A stretch of DNA of 64,000 nucleotides from Palaemon carinicauda (Eukaryota > Arthropoda > Malacostraca > Decapoda > Palaemonidae): assembly GCF_036898095.1 (NCBI RefSeq), contig NC_090730.1:28599780-28663779 (forward strand). The letters run 5' to 3'. Shown in pieces: positions 1 to 10,052 of this stretch (positions are counted from its first letter, which is position 1; each line of letters begins with the position of its first letter). Made by a program: the position numbers and the translations under genes. Under the pieces are notes generated by a model. It made no database searches. It worked only from the letters and a program-made list of their open reading frames with translations, and was not told the origin of the DNA.

Positions 1-144
1 AAAAGAGAATGCAGTGTTCTCCTTTCAATGTATGTGAAAGGATTAGCTAAGATCGTTGGGTCCACTGAGTATTTAGCCAACAAGGACATTCAGGATCTCA
101 TTTGTCCTGCAATTCCAGAAGTAGCAGTTACTGGTTTTGAATAA
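1..144 (+). CDS. 3' end of an unidentified open frame cut by the window edge
   Basis: Frame 1 is open from the first base to a TAA at 142-144, giving a 47-residue C-terminal tail that includes KGLAKIVGSTEYLANKDIQD and ends in VAVTGFE. I do not recognise it. About 600 bp of untranslatable sequence follows, then an AATAAA that merges into an oligo(A) run at 741-763. That looks like the end of a polyadenylated transcript copied into DNA: a non-LTR element or a processed pseudogene. It could equally be a chance open frame, because only 141 bases are visible. The region is not part of the neighbouring DIRS element, whose end is at 937. Confidence 0.25.
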   Translation, partial: KRECSVLLSMYVKGLAKIVGSTEYLANKDIQDLICPAIPEVAVTGFE

Positions 145-936
145 GGGGTCCTGGTGGATCAGGACCCTTTCCAAGTTGTATTGGGGCATCGGTCTTCCCT
201 GTATGGTATCCCATGGGTGCTACCCCGAGGACTAGTCTACCCTCAAGATAGGCTCCAACCTAAGGCTATGCTAGGCAAGTTACCAGTCGGCCGGGTTTTG
301 GTACACTTGCATCTTCTGTGGACACGTTGGTTATCGCCAAGGTAGTTGAGGCTTTGATCCGCTCCCTGTAAAGTCAGCCGACTCAAACTACTGCCCTTCC
401 AAGGAGTTTCTGCCTCCTGTCTGCTTCCTTTCCATCCCATACCGTAGATCCGGCAGTAGCTGGACCTTTCAGTTATAGGGCTCCTGGGATGGCTACAGTG
501 GGCGCTCTTCCTTCTGTATAGTTTCACGAGTTTGATGGCAGGGGAATGGCAAGAGCGGTTTCTTCCATGCATGAAGAGGAGGGGGATGTTGGCGGGAAAC
601 CCTTGGCAATCCTACGATGGATGTCAAATATTTTTGACATATGAGAATGGATTTGCCATAAGGGGCACGACTTACGACCTCTGCTTGGAATTTTGTAAAT
701 TCAGATTTATTTTGCATTTTCGGTTAGGTTTCAAATATTTTTAATAAAAAAAAAAAAAAAAAAGTTTGTAAAAAATTTCCTTTTCTTCTATTTACACAAG
801 CGTGTACAATCCCTTACACAACCCTTTCCTAATCACAATACCTATTCATTTACTTTTTCTTTAAGAATTTGAGGGAAAGAATCTTTGCAGAATTGGCTAT
901 TCACAATACAGAGAAACCGTATATCCTATTAAATAA
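145..936 (+). other. 3'-UTR-like tract ending in oligo(A), then AT-rich spacer
   Basis: Bases 145-740 carry no convincing ORF on either strand; the short frames overlap in several registers. The tract ends with AATAAA fused to about 18 consecutive A (741-763), as in a retroposed transcript. From 764 to 936 the sequence is AT-rich with no recognisable feature, and it runs into the terminal AAA of DIRS-A. Confidence 0.35.
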
Positions 937-1150
937 AAATGACAAATTCGTAGATAATTTGTATTTTTCCTAACTATACAAACCTTAGCTATTTAATAGG
1001 GGTATTACTTTCGGCGTAGCTGAAATGACGAGCCATTAAAATCTAACGAGGGTTTACTACCCACACCGCTAGTTAGCGGGGGTAGGGGAGGGTAGCTTGC
1101 TACCCCACCCCCTTCTCACACACACCTGTGCTCAATTGAGCTCACTTTGC
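937..1150 (-). repeat. DIRS-A terminal inverted repeat (3' end of the element)
   Basis: Reads inward from AAA-TGACAAATTCG. It contains a stretch (about 1003-1115) whose reverse complement recurs at 9395-9500, including GCGTAGCTGAAATGACGAGC and the GGTAG-AGCTTGCTACC tract. Confidence 0.88.
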
Positions 1151-1194
1151 TTGGAGGTAGGACTTCAAAGGGGGATAGGGCTGGCAGGCAAGTT

Positions 1195-1300
1195 TGATTA
1201 AATAGCTAAGGTTTGTATAGTTAGGAAAAATACAAATTATCTACGAATTTGTCATTTGTTCCATAACTTACATACAAACTACGCTATTTAATAGGGGTGA
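1195..1300 (-). repeat. DIRS-A internal complementary region (ICR)
   Basis: Bases 1196-1254 are the reverse complement of the outer 3' end (940-1003). Bases 1258-1297 are the reverse complement of the outer 5' end (about 9498-9537). TTT at 1255-1257 lies between them. This is the junction sequence expected of a circularised element and serves as the bridging template in the DIRS1 replication model. Confidence 0.85.
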
Positions 1301-1711
1301 CTCACCCATTAGGAAGGGTGGCCGTCCCAGCCAGTACTGGCTTTTTGGCTTTGCCCTGGGACTCGATATTTGAGTGTGTCAGCACTCAACAATAACGAGT
1401 CCCTGCACCTCGCTAGAACCTTGCTACTCAAGGACTGCGGCCTACGCAAGCTGTGTGTGAAGGCATAACGAAGTGTGACTCGTCCTAGGAAGTTGATCTG
1501 AAGTTCTTTATATGGAAACTTGTAGACTAGGACTTTCCCAATACCACTTCGTCAGGGTATGGGAACGTGACAGTATTAACTTAATACTAGGAACACAAGG
1601 AAACATGGTTTACCTGCAGTGGTTTGAGGTCAGCTATACAGAGAACCCACGATGCTGCTTTCCCCAAGAGAGGGGATGATGAAGAAAAGAATAAGGGCCA
1701 GTCAAACCCTT

Positions 1712-4700
1712 TCATTCATGCAGACTAAAACCGGGTAACAGTGCCCTCAACCTTCTGCTACTTTTCCAATAAGGAGCTTGAGGTTTTAAACCAACTGTTG
1801 TGCAGCCACCACAGGGCCGATAGAGAATGTATCGAGCCTCCTGTGGGTCACGTCTTGCAGGTAGTGGGCTGTGAAGGTTGTCTGACGCTTCCACAGCCCA
1901 GATTGAAGGACCTGCATCACTGAAAAAAAGGACCTGCATCAATGAAAAATTCTTTTTGAAGGCCAGGGACGTAGCTACGCCCCTGACATCATGTACTCTA
2001 GGGCGACGTGACGGAGGAGGATCTGGATTCAGGGCTAGATGAATCACCCTACGAATCCATGCAGAGATGGTGTTCTTAGTGACCCTCCTTTTAGTCCTCC
2101 CTGTGCTAACGAACAAAGCTGGCACATGAGGACGAATTGCAGCTGTTCTTTTAAGATATAGCCTCAAACTCCTTACTGGGCATAGTAGAAGATGGTCTGG
2201 GTCATCCGTTACAGAACGGAGACTAGAAATACGGAAGGAGTCGAACCAAAGATTTGCTACTCCCGGATTCTGAGTCTTAGCAATAAACTCAGGGACGAAT
2301 CTGAACGTTACCTCCCCCCATCCCCTTGAATGAGCGATGTCATACAAGAGACCATGAAGTTCGCTAACATACTTGGCCGAAGCCAAAGCTAGTAGGAACA
2401 CCGTCTTCCAGGTTAGGTGGCAATCTGAAGCTTGGCGTAATGGTTCATAGGGAGGTCTCGTAAGAGACCTGAGAACTCGAACCACGTTCCATGGAGGAGG
2501 TCTCACTTCCGACTGAGGGCAGGTAAGCTCATAACTTCGTATGAGTAGGGAAAGTTCCAGCGAAGAAGAAATGTCCATTCCCTTCAGCCTGAAAGCTAGA
2601 CTTAAGGCTGAGCGATAGCCTTTCACTGCCGAGACTGAAAGAAGCATTTCTTCCCGCAAATACACGAGGAACTCCGCTATTGCTGGAATAGTGGCATCGA
2701 GTGGAGAGATACCCCTTCCACGACACCAACCACAGAAGACTTTCCACTTTGCCTGGTAGACAGTTGCGGATGACTTTCGCAGATGTCCAGACATCCTAAT
2801 CGCAACTTGTTGCGAAAATCCTCTCTCAGCGAGGAGATGCTGGATAGTCTCCAGGCGTGAAGTCGTAGCGAAGCTACGGCTTTGTGGAAGATGTTGGCAT
2901 GTGGTTGTCTGAGTAGATTGTGCCGTGGAGGGAGCTCTCTCGGTAGCTCCGTTAGGAGTTGCAGAAGGTCCGGAAACCATTCCGCGTGATGCCATAGCTG
3001 GAGCTATGAGGGTCATTGAAAGATTGACCGATGTTCTGGTCTTGCTGAGCACCCTCCTCATCAGACAGAACGGGGGAAAGGCGTAAACGTCGATGTTGTC
3101 CCACCGTTGTTGGAAGGCATCTTGCCAGAGAGCCTTGGGGTCTGGGACTGGGGAGCAGTACAGCAGAAGCTTGAAGTTCAGAGCTGTTGCGAACAGATCC
3201 ACAGTCGGAGAACCCCGCAAAGTCAGGACTTTGTTGGCTACTAGATGATCCAAAGACCACTTGGTACTCACTATCTGAGATGCTCTGCTCAGATTGTCGG
3301 CGAGCGCATTCCTTTTGCCTGGAATGAAACGTGCCGATAGCTGAATCGAGTGGATTTCGGTCCATCTCAGTATCTCTACTGCAAGATGGGATAGTTGCTT
3401 CGAAAAGGTACCTCCTTGTTTGTTGATGTAAGCCACTACTATGGTGTTGTCGCTCATCACCACCACAGAGTGACCCGACATGTATTGTTGGAACTGTTGA
3501 AGGGCCAGAAAGACGGCCTTCATCTCTAGAGGATTTATATGGAGGTACTTTTCTGATTCTGACCACAGGCCTGAGGTCGTGTGGTGCAGTACGTGTGCCC
3601 CCCACCCTTTCTTTGAGGCGTCCGAAAACAGCATCAAATCCGGGGGAAGGACTAGAAGATCCACTCCTCTTCGTAGGTTCTCATCTGTCACCCACCACTG
3701 GAAGTCCGTCCTTTCCACAGGTCCCGTAGGGATCAGGACGTCCGGGGAATCGTAACCTTGATTCCACCGGGACTTGAGTCGACACTGGAGGGATCTCATC
3801 CTGAGGCGACCGTTGGGAACTAGACGAGCCAATGATGAAAGGTGACCGAGGAGACGTAACCACGATTGGGCTGGAAGATCTTCTCGTCTGAGTAAAGGGC
3901 TTGTGACCTTCCTCAGCCTTGCTATCCTGTCGTCTGATGGGAAGGCTTTGTGGAGATTGGTGTCTATAACCATGCCTAGATATACCAGTCTTTGAGTGGG
4001 AAGCAGAGAGGACTTCTCGAGATTTACCATGATCCCAAGATCCTGGCAAAGTCCCAGAAGTTTGTCTCGGTGTTGAAGGAGGGATGACACCGAGTCTGTT
4101 AGGATCAGCCAGTCGTCCAGATAACGGAGGAGACGGATGCCGATCCTGTGTGCCCACAAAAATATTAGGGTGAACACTCTGGTGAAAACCTGTGGTGCTG
4201 TGGAGAGACCGAAACACAGCACCTTGAACTGGTACTCCTTGTTGTCTAGGCTGAATCTTAAGTACTTCCTTGAAGACAAATGGACTGGGATCTGGAAGTA
4301 TGCGTCCTTCAGATCAAGTGTACACATGAAGTCTTGCGGTCTCACTGCTAGTCTGACCGTGTCTGCGGTCTCCATGCTGAACGAAGTTTGTTTGACAAAC
4401 TTGTTCAGAGCCGAGAGGTCGATGACTGGTCTCCAGCCTCCAGACGCCTTCTTTACAAGAAAGAGTCGACTGAAGAAGCCTGGGGACCCATCGAGGACCT
4501 CTTGGAGAGCGCCCTTCTTCAACAGGGTCTGGACTTCTGCCCGAAGGGCTTGCCCCTTTGCTGATCCCATGGCAAGGGAGCTCAATGACACTGGATTCGT
4601 CATCAGGGGAGCTAGAGATGTTGTGAACGGGAGGCAATATCCCCGACTGATTACGGAAATTGTCCAGGAATCGGCCCCGAGTTGCTGCCACCTGTCTGCG

Positions 4701-4831
4701 CAACTTTGCAGGCATCCCCCCACTGGTGGACATGCAGGGGGACTGCCAATCCTAGCGTTTGCGGCCTCGGCTGCTCCCTCTAGGATTCTTACCTCCTCTG
4801 GAGGACTTTTTGCCTTTCCTATCCTTGACAT
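1712..4831 (-). pseudogene. DIRS-A pol: reverse transcriptase, RNase H, methyltransferase-like, tyrosine recombinase
   Basis: A 1039-codon frame. The reverse transcriptase is near residues 90-330, with WRPVIDLSALNKF, DLKDAYFQIP and the catalytic YLDDW near residue 236. RNase H follows at about 395-500 (LFSDASKKGWGAH, then SDNTIVVAYINKQGG). A DIRS-type methyltransferase-like block follows at about 545-620 (VDLFATALN, DAFQQRWDNIDVYAFPPF). The tyrosine recombinase starts near 665, with HDVRG near 947. Two defects are visible. The usual first catalytic arginine is Tyr (ASAKYVSEL, near 820; DIRS-E has ASAKRVSEL). A 22-bp tandem duplication at 1908-1950 shifts the frame before the catalytic-tyrosine segment, so the last ~70 residues are out of register. 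The product would be a truncated, inactive recombinase. The long open frame suggests a fairly young copy. Confidence 0.88.
1908..1950 (-). repeat. 22-bp tandem duplication that frameshifts the DIRS-A recombinase
   Basis: GGACCTGCATCACTGAAAAA at 1908 is repeated, with one change (AATG for ACTG), from 1930. DIRS-E has a single copy of the corresponding stretch at about 53231-53250. Because 22 is not a multiple of 3, the reading frame is lost upstream of the HY tyrosine segment. Confidence 0.8.
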
Positions 4832-4839
4832 GAAAGGGC

Positions 4840-5750
4840 TTAGACACCACTGTCTTTGCTGCTGCCGTCGGTTTTGTGGTCTTGGTCGGACTGCTGGGGT
4901 GCTGGAGGCTTATAGGGCTTAGATGTCAAAGCCCTATGATGGAGGGAGTCTTGGTGGGACTTCCTCCACCTCTCAGCGGCCTGTTCCACATCTTTAGGCT
5001 CAGCCAATTTCGTTCCTTCTAAGGAAGAATAACTGAACCTATTCATCTCGGTGCTAGGGACCTTCTGATGGAACCTCGCAGCCACCGCATCCAGACGTTT
5101 CAAGATGGTGTTTGCCCACAAGTTCGAGACTTGGTGGGCCAGACACTCGATCGTGCGAGTGCCTGAAAGGAGGAACGTCTCCATAGCTTTCCTGGTACGT
5201 TCTTTGGAGAAGTCCTCAGAGCGTACCAGGATACCTAAGGTCTCTAACCAGATATCCAGCCACGAAGTGGCTTGCATAGCACACTTCGCAACCCTCTCCT
5301 GGTTAAGGATCTCAGTTGCCGTGAACGAGACCTGACGGTTGGAGAGTCTCTCAAGAGGGACTCCCCTGGTAAGCTCTTTCAGCGAATGGTGGAGAGGAAG
5401 AGCTAAACAAGGCTCCTCCAAGATTTCGAAGTACCTCCTTTGCTGTACGCGAGGAGGTGGGAGAAGCTTGTTGCCGGCACTGGAACGGTTGGAGGAGGAC
5501 AACTCAGAGAACTGAACAGCAATCTTGACCCTGGTACTCTTAACCCGTTGAGACCAGGGCAGGGCCGCACTAGTCTTAGAAGGTTTTTGAGTGCCAAATA
5601 CGCGGTCCAAGACCGTGTCTTTGCCCTCTCGAGGGGGGATCTCTGGGTTGGCAAACCCATTGAGAGCCCTCATAAGAGTCAAAACCTGCCAAAATGCATG
5701 CTCTGACTCTTGTAGTTCTCCTCCGGATGTTGGACTTGCAGCGAAGTCTC
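4840..5750 (-). pseudogene. DIRS-A gag, C-terminal half
   Basis: Structural-protein region of DIRS-A, running from ESEHAFWQVLTLMRALNGF to the Lys-rich end. It parallels the DIRS-E gag at 56414-57385 (ESEHAFWQV, LPPPRVQQRRYFEILEE, ALPLHHS, AKCAMQATSWLD). The first residues of the 328-codon frame (MLPASMTLDVRMPENF, from 5826) are not gag. They are the translated 3' end of the inserted non-LTR element, fused in frame by the insertion at 5760/5761. Gag proteins of this group are presumed to package the RNA; no catalytic motif is expected or seen. The pol frame begins 9 bp downstream. Confidence 0.7.
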
Positions 5751-5760
5751 CTGTCTCCAA
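5751..5760. repeat. Target-site duplication, left copy
   Basis: CTGTCTCCAA, repeated exactly at 7215-7224, flanks the I-group non-LTR insertion in DIRS-A gag. Confidence 0.9.
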
Positions 5761-5916
5761 TGAATGAATGAATGATTTAAAGTTTTCAGGCATCCTGACA
5801 TCTAAGGTCATTGACGCCGGTAACATTTAATTTATGTATACAAAAGTAAAAAGTTAAATAAAATAAAAAATTAAAAAGTATTCAATTAAAATCATAAATA
5901 TTGAATGTCATAAAAG

Positions 5917-6767
5917 TTAAATATTTTTCAGAAGACCTGCTTCTGAAAGAAATCTAAAAATGCCACTTGCATGGTAGGACATATCATTTCCAAGAATCTT
6001 GGCAAGGATGAACCTGCCACCCTCACCTCGAGCCTCAAACAAATATCTATTCCGCAAGATGTTGTAATTGGGGCATTCGGTCAACAAATGCCTTACTGTT
6101 AGAGGTACTAAACAGTTGTCACAATACGGTTGGTGTTGGTCCTTCAGCAGAAACTCATGTGTCAACCGAGTGTGACCAATACGGAGACGACAAAGAGACG
6201 TCTCCCATTTTCGGGGCATCATATTATACCTCCAAGGAGATATGTCATTTGTTACTTCCCTCATTTTATTGCCATCTTGACTATCCCATTGCTGTTGCCA
6301 TTTATTGCAAACCAATTTCTTGATGTCAGGTAAGAAATCATTACAGGGAATGGGATACCTTCTTGGCAGCAACTCGGATGCAGCCTCCTTAGCCAGTGAA
6401 TCTGCCTTCCCATTCCCGGACACACCTACATGTGCTGGAACCCAACAAAATTGAACTGTTATACCTCTCCGTCCAATAATGAAAAGCCATTCTAAAATCT
6501 TTAAAACTAGAGGGTTATTAGAATTAAAAACTTCCATAGCTTGAAGGGCACTCCTTGCATCACTAAAAATTGTAAAATTACCCTCCTTCTCCAACGCTAT
6601 TTTCTCAATAGCGGTTAATATGCCATACAGTTCGGCAGTAAATATGGAAGCGGTCAGAGGAAGTGCACCTCTACAATTAAAACCATTACTATGTACTCCA
6701 AATCCAACGCCAGCATCAGATTTGGAGCCATCAGTATAGATAAAAGTTGATCCTCTATGTTCTTTAA
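5917..6767 (-). pseudogene. Non-LTR RNase H and C-terminal Cys-His knuckle
   Basis: The open frame runs from about 6767 (IYTDGSKSDAGVG) through AELYGI and FSDARSAL to the stop near 5917. This preserves the D-E-D acidic residues of RNase H. WVPAHVGVSGNGKADSLAKEA follows, the usual RNase H C-terminal block. A CDNC...H...C knuckle (CDNCLVPLTVRHLLTEC) lies near the end, as in I and R1 elements. The domain would remove RNA from the RNA/DNA hybrid during retrotransposition. The frame continues upstream of the first TTG to a TAG near 6775, and the preceding RT segment is in another frame, so the ORF is broken at about 6770. Confidence 0.8.
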
Positions 6768-6772
6768 CATGT

Positions 6773-7135
6773 TCATTCTATGTCTGACATATTCTTCTTA
6801 TCTCCAATAAAATATTTACAAAAAGATATCTCTGGTAACTTCCATGGAGGCGTTGATGATACCTTGAATGGAAGTACCTTATTTCTAATTATATCCAGAC
6901 TATTTAATAATCGTTTCACCCGAAAGCCATAAGGTTGAGGAGATTTTGGGTGCAACTCAAAGTATGATGCGTGTCTTACAAGGCTTGCAGTCTGAAAGGC
7001 TAGAGAGTTAGGGAGTCTTTGCAATCTAAACCAATACCGAAGAATGGAAGACATTCGGTAAAGGTCTAGAGGTAACTCTCCAGCATCAACAAGGAGACTT
7101 GGGATAGGCGAGGTTTTAAAAGCTCCAGTAGACAA
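6773..7135 (-). pseudogene. Non-LTR reverse transcriptase, C-terminal (thumb/connection) segment
   Basis: This 120-codon frame begins STGAFKTSPIPSLLVDAGELPLDL. It resembles the region between RT and RNase H in I-group elements (LRLSTGAFRTSP-type motif). It is one frame off the RNase H that follows and lacks all catalytic RT motifs because the element is 5'-truncated. No independent function is likely. Confidence 0.65.
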
Positions 7136-7214
7136 TCTAATACCTGCATGATGTATCGAATCTAATATTTTTAACCGGCTTGGGGTGGCTGAAGAATATA
7201 CCTCACAACCATAA

Positions 7215-7224
7215 CTGTCTCCAA
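7215..7224. repeat. Target-site duplication, right copy
   Basis: CTGTCTCCAA, identical to 5751-5760. Confidence 0.9.
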
Positions 7225-9274
7225 AGGCTCTTCTTGGAGAGATTCGCGGACATTGTCCGAGTGGCTAGCTGGCTCCGTCCTAAGTCTTGTCGAGGATTTT
7301 GGTACAGTCTTCGAGTCCTTCGACTCCTTCCTGGGAGGTGGGGTTTCCCTCATTGGTGCGATGGGGGAACGTCTCAACTCACGTGACTCCCCTGAGGACG
7401 GGAAGTCCTCATCCGACAGGGAGGGAGAAACAGTCTGGGGGGTGAAGGCACCTGCCTCGAAGGCTTGCGAGGAGTCAACTTAGTTCTCAGAGAAGTCACC
7501 ACGTCCGGAACTCCTCTTTTTCTCTTCAGAGGGGTAGAAACAGCCAAGGATCTGTGACCTAACTCAGATAGAACAGGCTTGAAAACCTGGGTAACTGCTC
7601 TGATTAGCGCACCGAACCATAGTTGTCGACTGACAGACACGCTGTCAGACACTCCCTCTGGAGGGACAGGCATCGGCGGAAACTTGGGAGGAGTTTCCAT
7701 AGGGGGGTTCGCCTGAAAAGAAGAAAAAGGGATCCAGGACCTTTCTGGATGTTTCCTTTCCGCCGCAATGCGCGCTGTTATGCGCTTGCGGGGAGAGGAA
7801 CGAGTGCTGGCGCGGAGGAGATCGCTGACGCGCAGGAGAGCACTGGCGCGCTGGAACATTGGAGAGCGCTGACGAGTTGGAGAGCGCTGACGCGTAGGGG
7901 AGTGCTGGCGCGCAGGAGGTTGATGGTGCGCAGGAGGCAGGAAGTTGATGGTGCACAGGAGGTTGATGGCGCGCAGGAGGTTGATGGCGCGCAGGTGAGC
8001 GCTGGCGCGCTACCTCAGGCAAAGCCTAGCGCGCAGGAGAACGTTGGTGTGCATGCTCATCATTAGCATGGCGCGTAAGGGAGGCATGCGCCCGATGGCG
8101 TATACGCCCTTGATGCCCCGTAATAGGGTTCGATGCCTGACGAGCATGCAAGTCAGGTTTCGTAGACGCGTAGCGCGCATCAGCTCTCAGAAACGGCGAC
8201 GGCAGGTCAGCCGGTCTGTCGGGTGGAAGGTCGACGTGTCCTTTTGAAAGGACGACCTTCCACCGAAGGGGATTGCGAACGATCCGCTGAGAGGTCCAGG
8301 ACCATAGCAGGAACAGTCGGTGAACGCTGACGAGGCTCCTCTGCGGCGGACTGAGACGGAGATGGTGAACCAAAGAGGCGCCTCCTCACCGCAGGTGAAG
8401 GAAGGCCTCTCTGGCGAAGAGGAAGGCGAGCCTTGCGACGGATACGCCCTCTGGGGGCCGTTGGATCAGCAAGCTGACCTTCTGCAGTCCTCCGAAATGG
8501 AGTCTCTGTAAGTGAACTCCCCCAAGGAGAAGCAACACCAGCAGGAGAGACTGTTGGACTTAGTTCCTCCCTCGTTGGTTGAGCAGGAACGAGAGAAACT
8601 AAGCCTTCAGCTATTGCGGGATTTGAAAAGGCAGAGGTATTAGGAGATACCTCATTGGATACCTCTGACACCACAACGTTGACAATCAACAGAGAATCAA
8701 CCTCTGCCAAAGTCGGCGATTGCTTGACAGCGGCACCCAATCGGATGTAGTCAAGTAACGCTTCCTTGATGGGCGAACCCTCAAGCCCCAAGGAAGACCA
8801 AAGCTGCAATAGATGGGTTAATGACACATCCTCCCCCGGGGGGAGAGGTGGAGCTGCCTCGCTAGGGGAGGCAACGCCACCTATCGAATCCCGAGCTTGG
8901 AAAACAGTACCATGGTCTACGCTACCACTCGACAGTCTCTCGAAAGAGACCAATCAAGTGGGAGATTCGGAGGAGGCTTGGGTAACGGAAGAAGAGTCCT
9001 TGGGTTTCTTTCTTTCCAAAGAAACCTTCAAAGGAGAAAGATCCCAACTGGATTTCTTCTTACGTCGCCGAGAAAACCTCTCCCACTGGGAGGTAGACCA
9101 CTCCGTACACTCACCACACTTGTTATTACTGTCACACCATTGGCCTCTACAGTAAGGGCAAAGGGTGTGAGGATCTGTCTCGACCGCCGACATGAATGTT
9201 CCGCAGGGGTGGTCGGGTAATCCAGGACAGGTGCGCATAATTGCAGAGGCCAACTTCACACACAAAGCTGTCAA
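7225..9274 (-). pseudogene. DIRS-A gag, N-terminal half
   Basis: Broken into frames 8954-9274, 8207-8953, 7645-8022 and 7374-7859. The N-terminus holds a Cys-rich motif (CPGLPDHPCG, then TLCPYCRGQWC and CGECTEW) followed by a basic run RRRKKK. The same pattern occurs in DIRS-B (18675-18926) and DIRS-E (59741-60127), so it is a family trait; a zinc-binding or nucleic-acid role is inference. The middle is proline/serine-rich (PLRQRGLPSP, RRLFGSPSPS). An Arg-Gln-Arg-Ser-Pro-type repeat tract follows, encoded by the minisatellite at 7640-8035. At least three frameshifts or stops separate the pieces. Confidence 0.65.
7800..8035 (-). repeat. Minisatellite in DIRS-A gag
   Basis: Degenerate units of about 15-21 bp of the form GCGCAGGAGGTTGATG and GAGCGCTGACG repeat through this stretch. 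On the minus strand they encode H/R-Q-P-P-A and RQRSPA repeats. Homologous but differently expanded tracts occur in DIRS-E (57830-59060). Confidence 0.75.
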
Positions 9275-9360
9275 AGAGAAAGCAAAAAAGCATTAATGGC
9301 TGCCAAAGAGCGGCGAGGATCAAAGAGGACACGTCCATCTACCATCCGAGCCGAGAGCAA

Positions 9361-9540
9361 AGTGAGCTCCAGCACAGGTGTGTGTGAGGGGGAGGGGTAG
9401 CAAGCTACCCTCCCCTACCCCCACTAACTAGCAGTGTGGGTAGTAAACCTTCGTTAAATTTTAATGGCTTGTCATTTCAGCTACGCCGAAAGTAATACCC
9501 CTATTAAATAGCGTGGTTTGTATGTCAGTTACGGAACAAA
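9361..9540 (-). repeat. DIRS-A terminal inverted repeat (5' end of the element)
   Basis: Inverted copy of the 937-1150 repeat, ending outward in GTTACGGAAC-AAA. It precedes gag on the minus strand and would be expected to carry the promoter, although no core promoter motif is evident by eye. Confidence 0.85.
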
Positions 9541-9854
9541 CCCCTTATTCGCAGTTCCGCGATGAGTACGCTAGTAGCCGATGTTTTCAAACCACCCGCG
9601 CTAAACAAAGGTAACACACACACACTCACTCACTCACTTTCAACTTTATGCGATTAAACGCAACAGTACAAGTAAATAAAATACTGTATGAGAGAATTAT
9701 TTCAGATAATACTATTGAAATTTATAGGCTAAAATAATGCCGATATAATGCAACAAACCAATTTAATCTATTTCAATTGATAAAAAAATTGCCACCCACA
9801 ACACTTAATTAAAGACTAAAAATATTCAAAGACAAATCACAAAAGGCACCTCAC
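9541..9854 (-). other. Intron of the ZFYVE1-like gene, downstream of exon 9855-10052
   Basis: AT-rich sequence with a (CA/CT) run near 9611-9645. It begins with the donor GTGAGG at 9854-9849, directly after the exon. No other gene is visible. Confidence 0.6.
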
Positions 9855-10052
9855 CTTGTTTTCAAAATTATGGTGATATTTACAAGGGCGTTCTGCTTGG
9901 TGTTCCTTAGACCCTTCATCATGGAATGCATGATTCATGAAAAGACAGCACCTAGCTTGACATGCTGTACATATGCTTGTGCAAGTAAAGTATTCATCAG
10001 GGAAAGCTGGCTCACTACTGTGGATTTGTCCACTAAACTTCTTGTTTATTGC
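9855..10052 (-). CDS. zfyve1: ZFYVE1/DFCP1-like gene, exon encoding the Cys-rich region after the nucleotide-binding domain
   Basis: 198 bp, 66 codons, phase 0 at both ends. The acceptor is TTTTCAG/GC and the donor AACAAG/GTGAGG. The peptide starts AINKKFSGQI, continues FPDEYFTCTSICTACQARCC and MNHAFHDEG, and ends CKYHHNFENK. It closely follows the segment of vertebrate ZFYVE1 between its NTPase domain and FYVE fingers (RFSGEI, FPDEYFTCSSLC, MNHGKEG, CRYSH), with most Cys/His positions kept. DFCP1 binds PtdIns3P through two FYVE fingers, sits on ER, omegasomes and lipid droplets, and works in autophagy. The fingers themselves would be encoded beyond the left end of the window. The join to exon 20535-20746 gives ...LDMLE-AINKKF, as in the homologue. 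Strong call. Confidence 0.9.

Larger units (their letters stand above)
5761..7214 (-). mobile_element. 5'-truncated I-group non-LTR retrotransposon inserted in DIRS-A gag
   Basis: A 1454-bp insertion bounded by a perfect 10-bp duplication. Read on the minus strand it carries the end of a reverse transcriptase ORF, an RNase H domain, a terminal Cys-His knuckle, a short 3' UTR and a (CATT)n tail at 5761-5773. Presence of RNase H in a non-LTR element points to the I/R1/LOA/Outcast group; the exact clade cannot be fixed by eye. The 5' truncation is typical of target-primed reverse transcription. A second, 57-bp relic of the same family sits at 55242-55298. Confidence 0.85.
937..9540 (-). mobile_element. 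DIRS-A, complete-ended DIRS1-like tyrosine-recombinase retrotransposon
   Basis: An 8.6 kb element read on the minus strand. Its architecture is ITR, gag, RT-RNase H-methyltransferase-tyrosine recombinase, internal complementary region (ICR), ITR. The ends are inverted repeats (about 937-1150 and 9361-9540), each bounded by AAA (937-939 and 9538-9540). The ICR near 1195-1300 joins the complements of both outer ends at a central TTT (1255-1257), which is the DIRS1 arrangement for copying through a circle. Members of this family integrate by recombination and make no target duplication, and I see none here. An I-group non-LTR fragment (5761-7214) interrupts gag, so DIRS-A is the older of the two. 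Frameshifts make it inactive. Bases 1300-1711, between ICR and ORF, have no gene. Confidence 0.88.

Noticed and set aside
2952..4733. Minus-strand ORFs 2952-3605, 3681-4217 and 4314-4733 as separate genes
   Set aside because: They are alternative frames of the DIRS-A pol; equivalents appear in DIRS-E because the two share sequence.
4137..4922. 261-codon plus-strand ORF opposite the DIRS-A RT
   Set aside because: Antisense of the pol frame; it has no domain of its own, and a parallel frame occurs antisense to DIRS-E (55597-55935).
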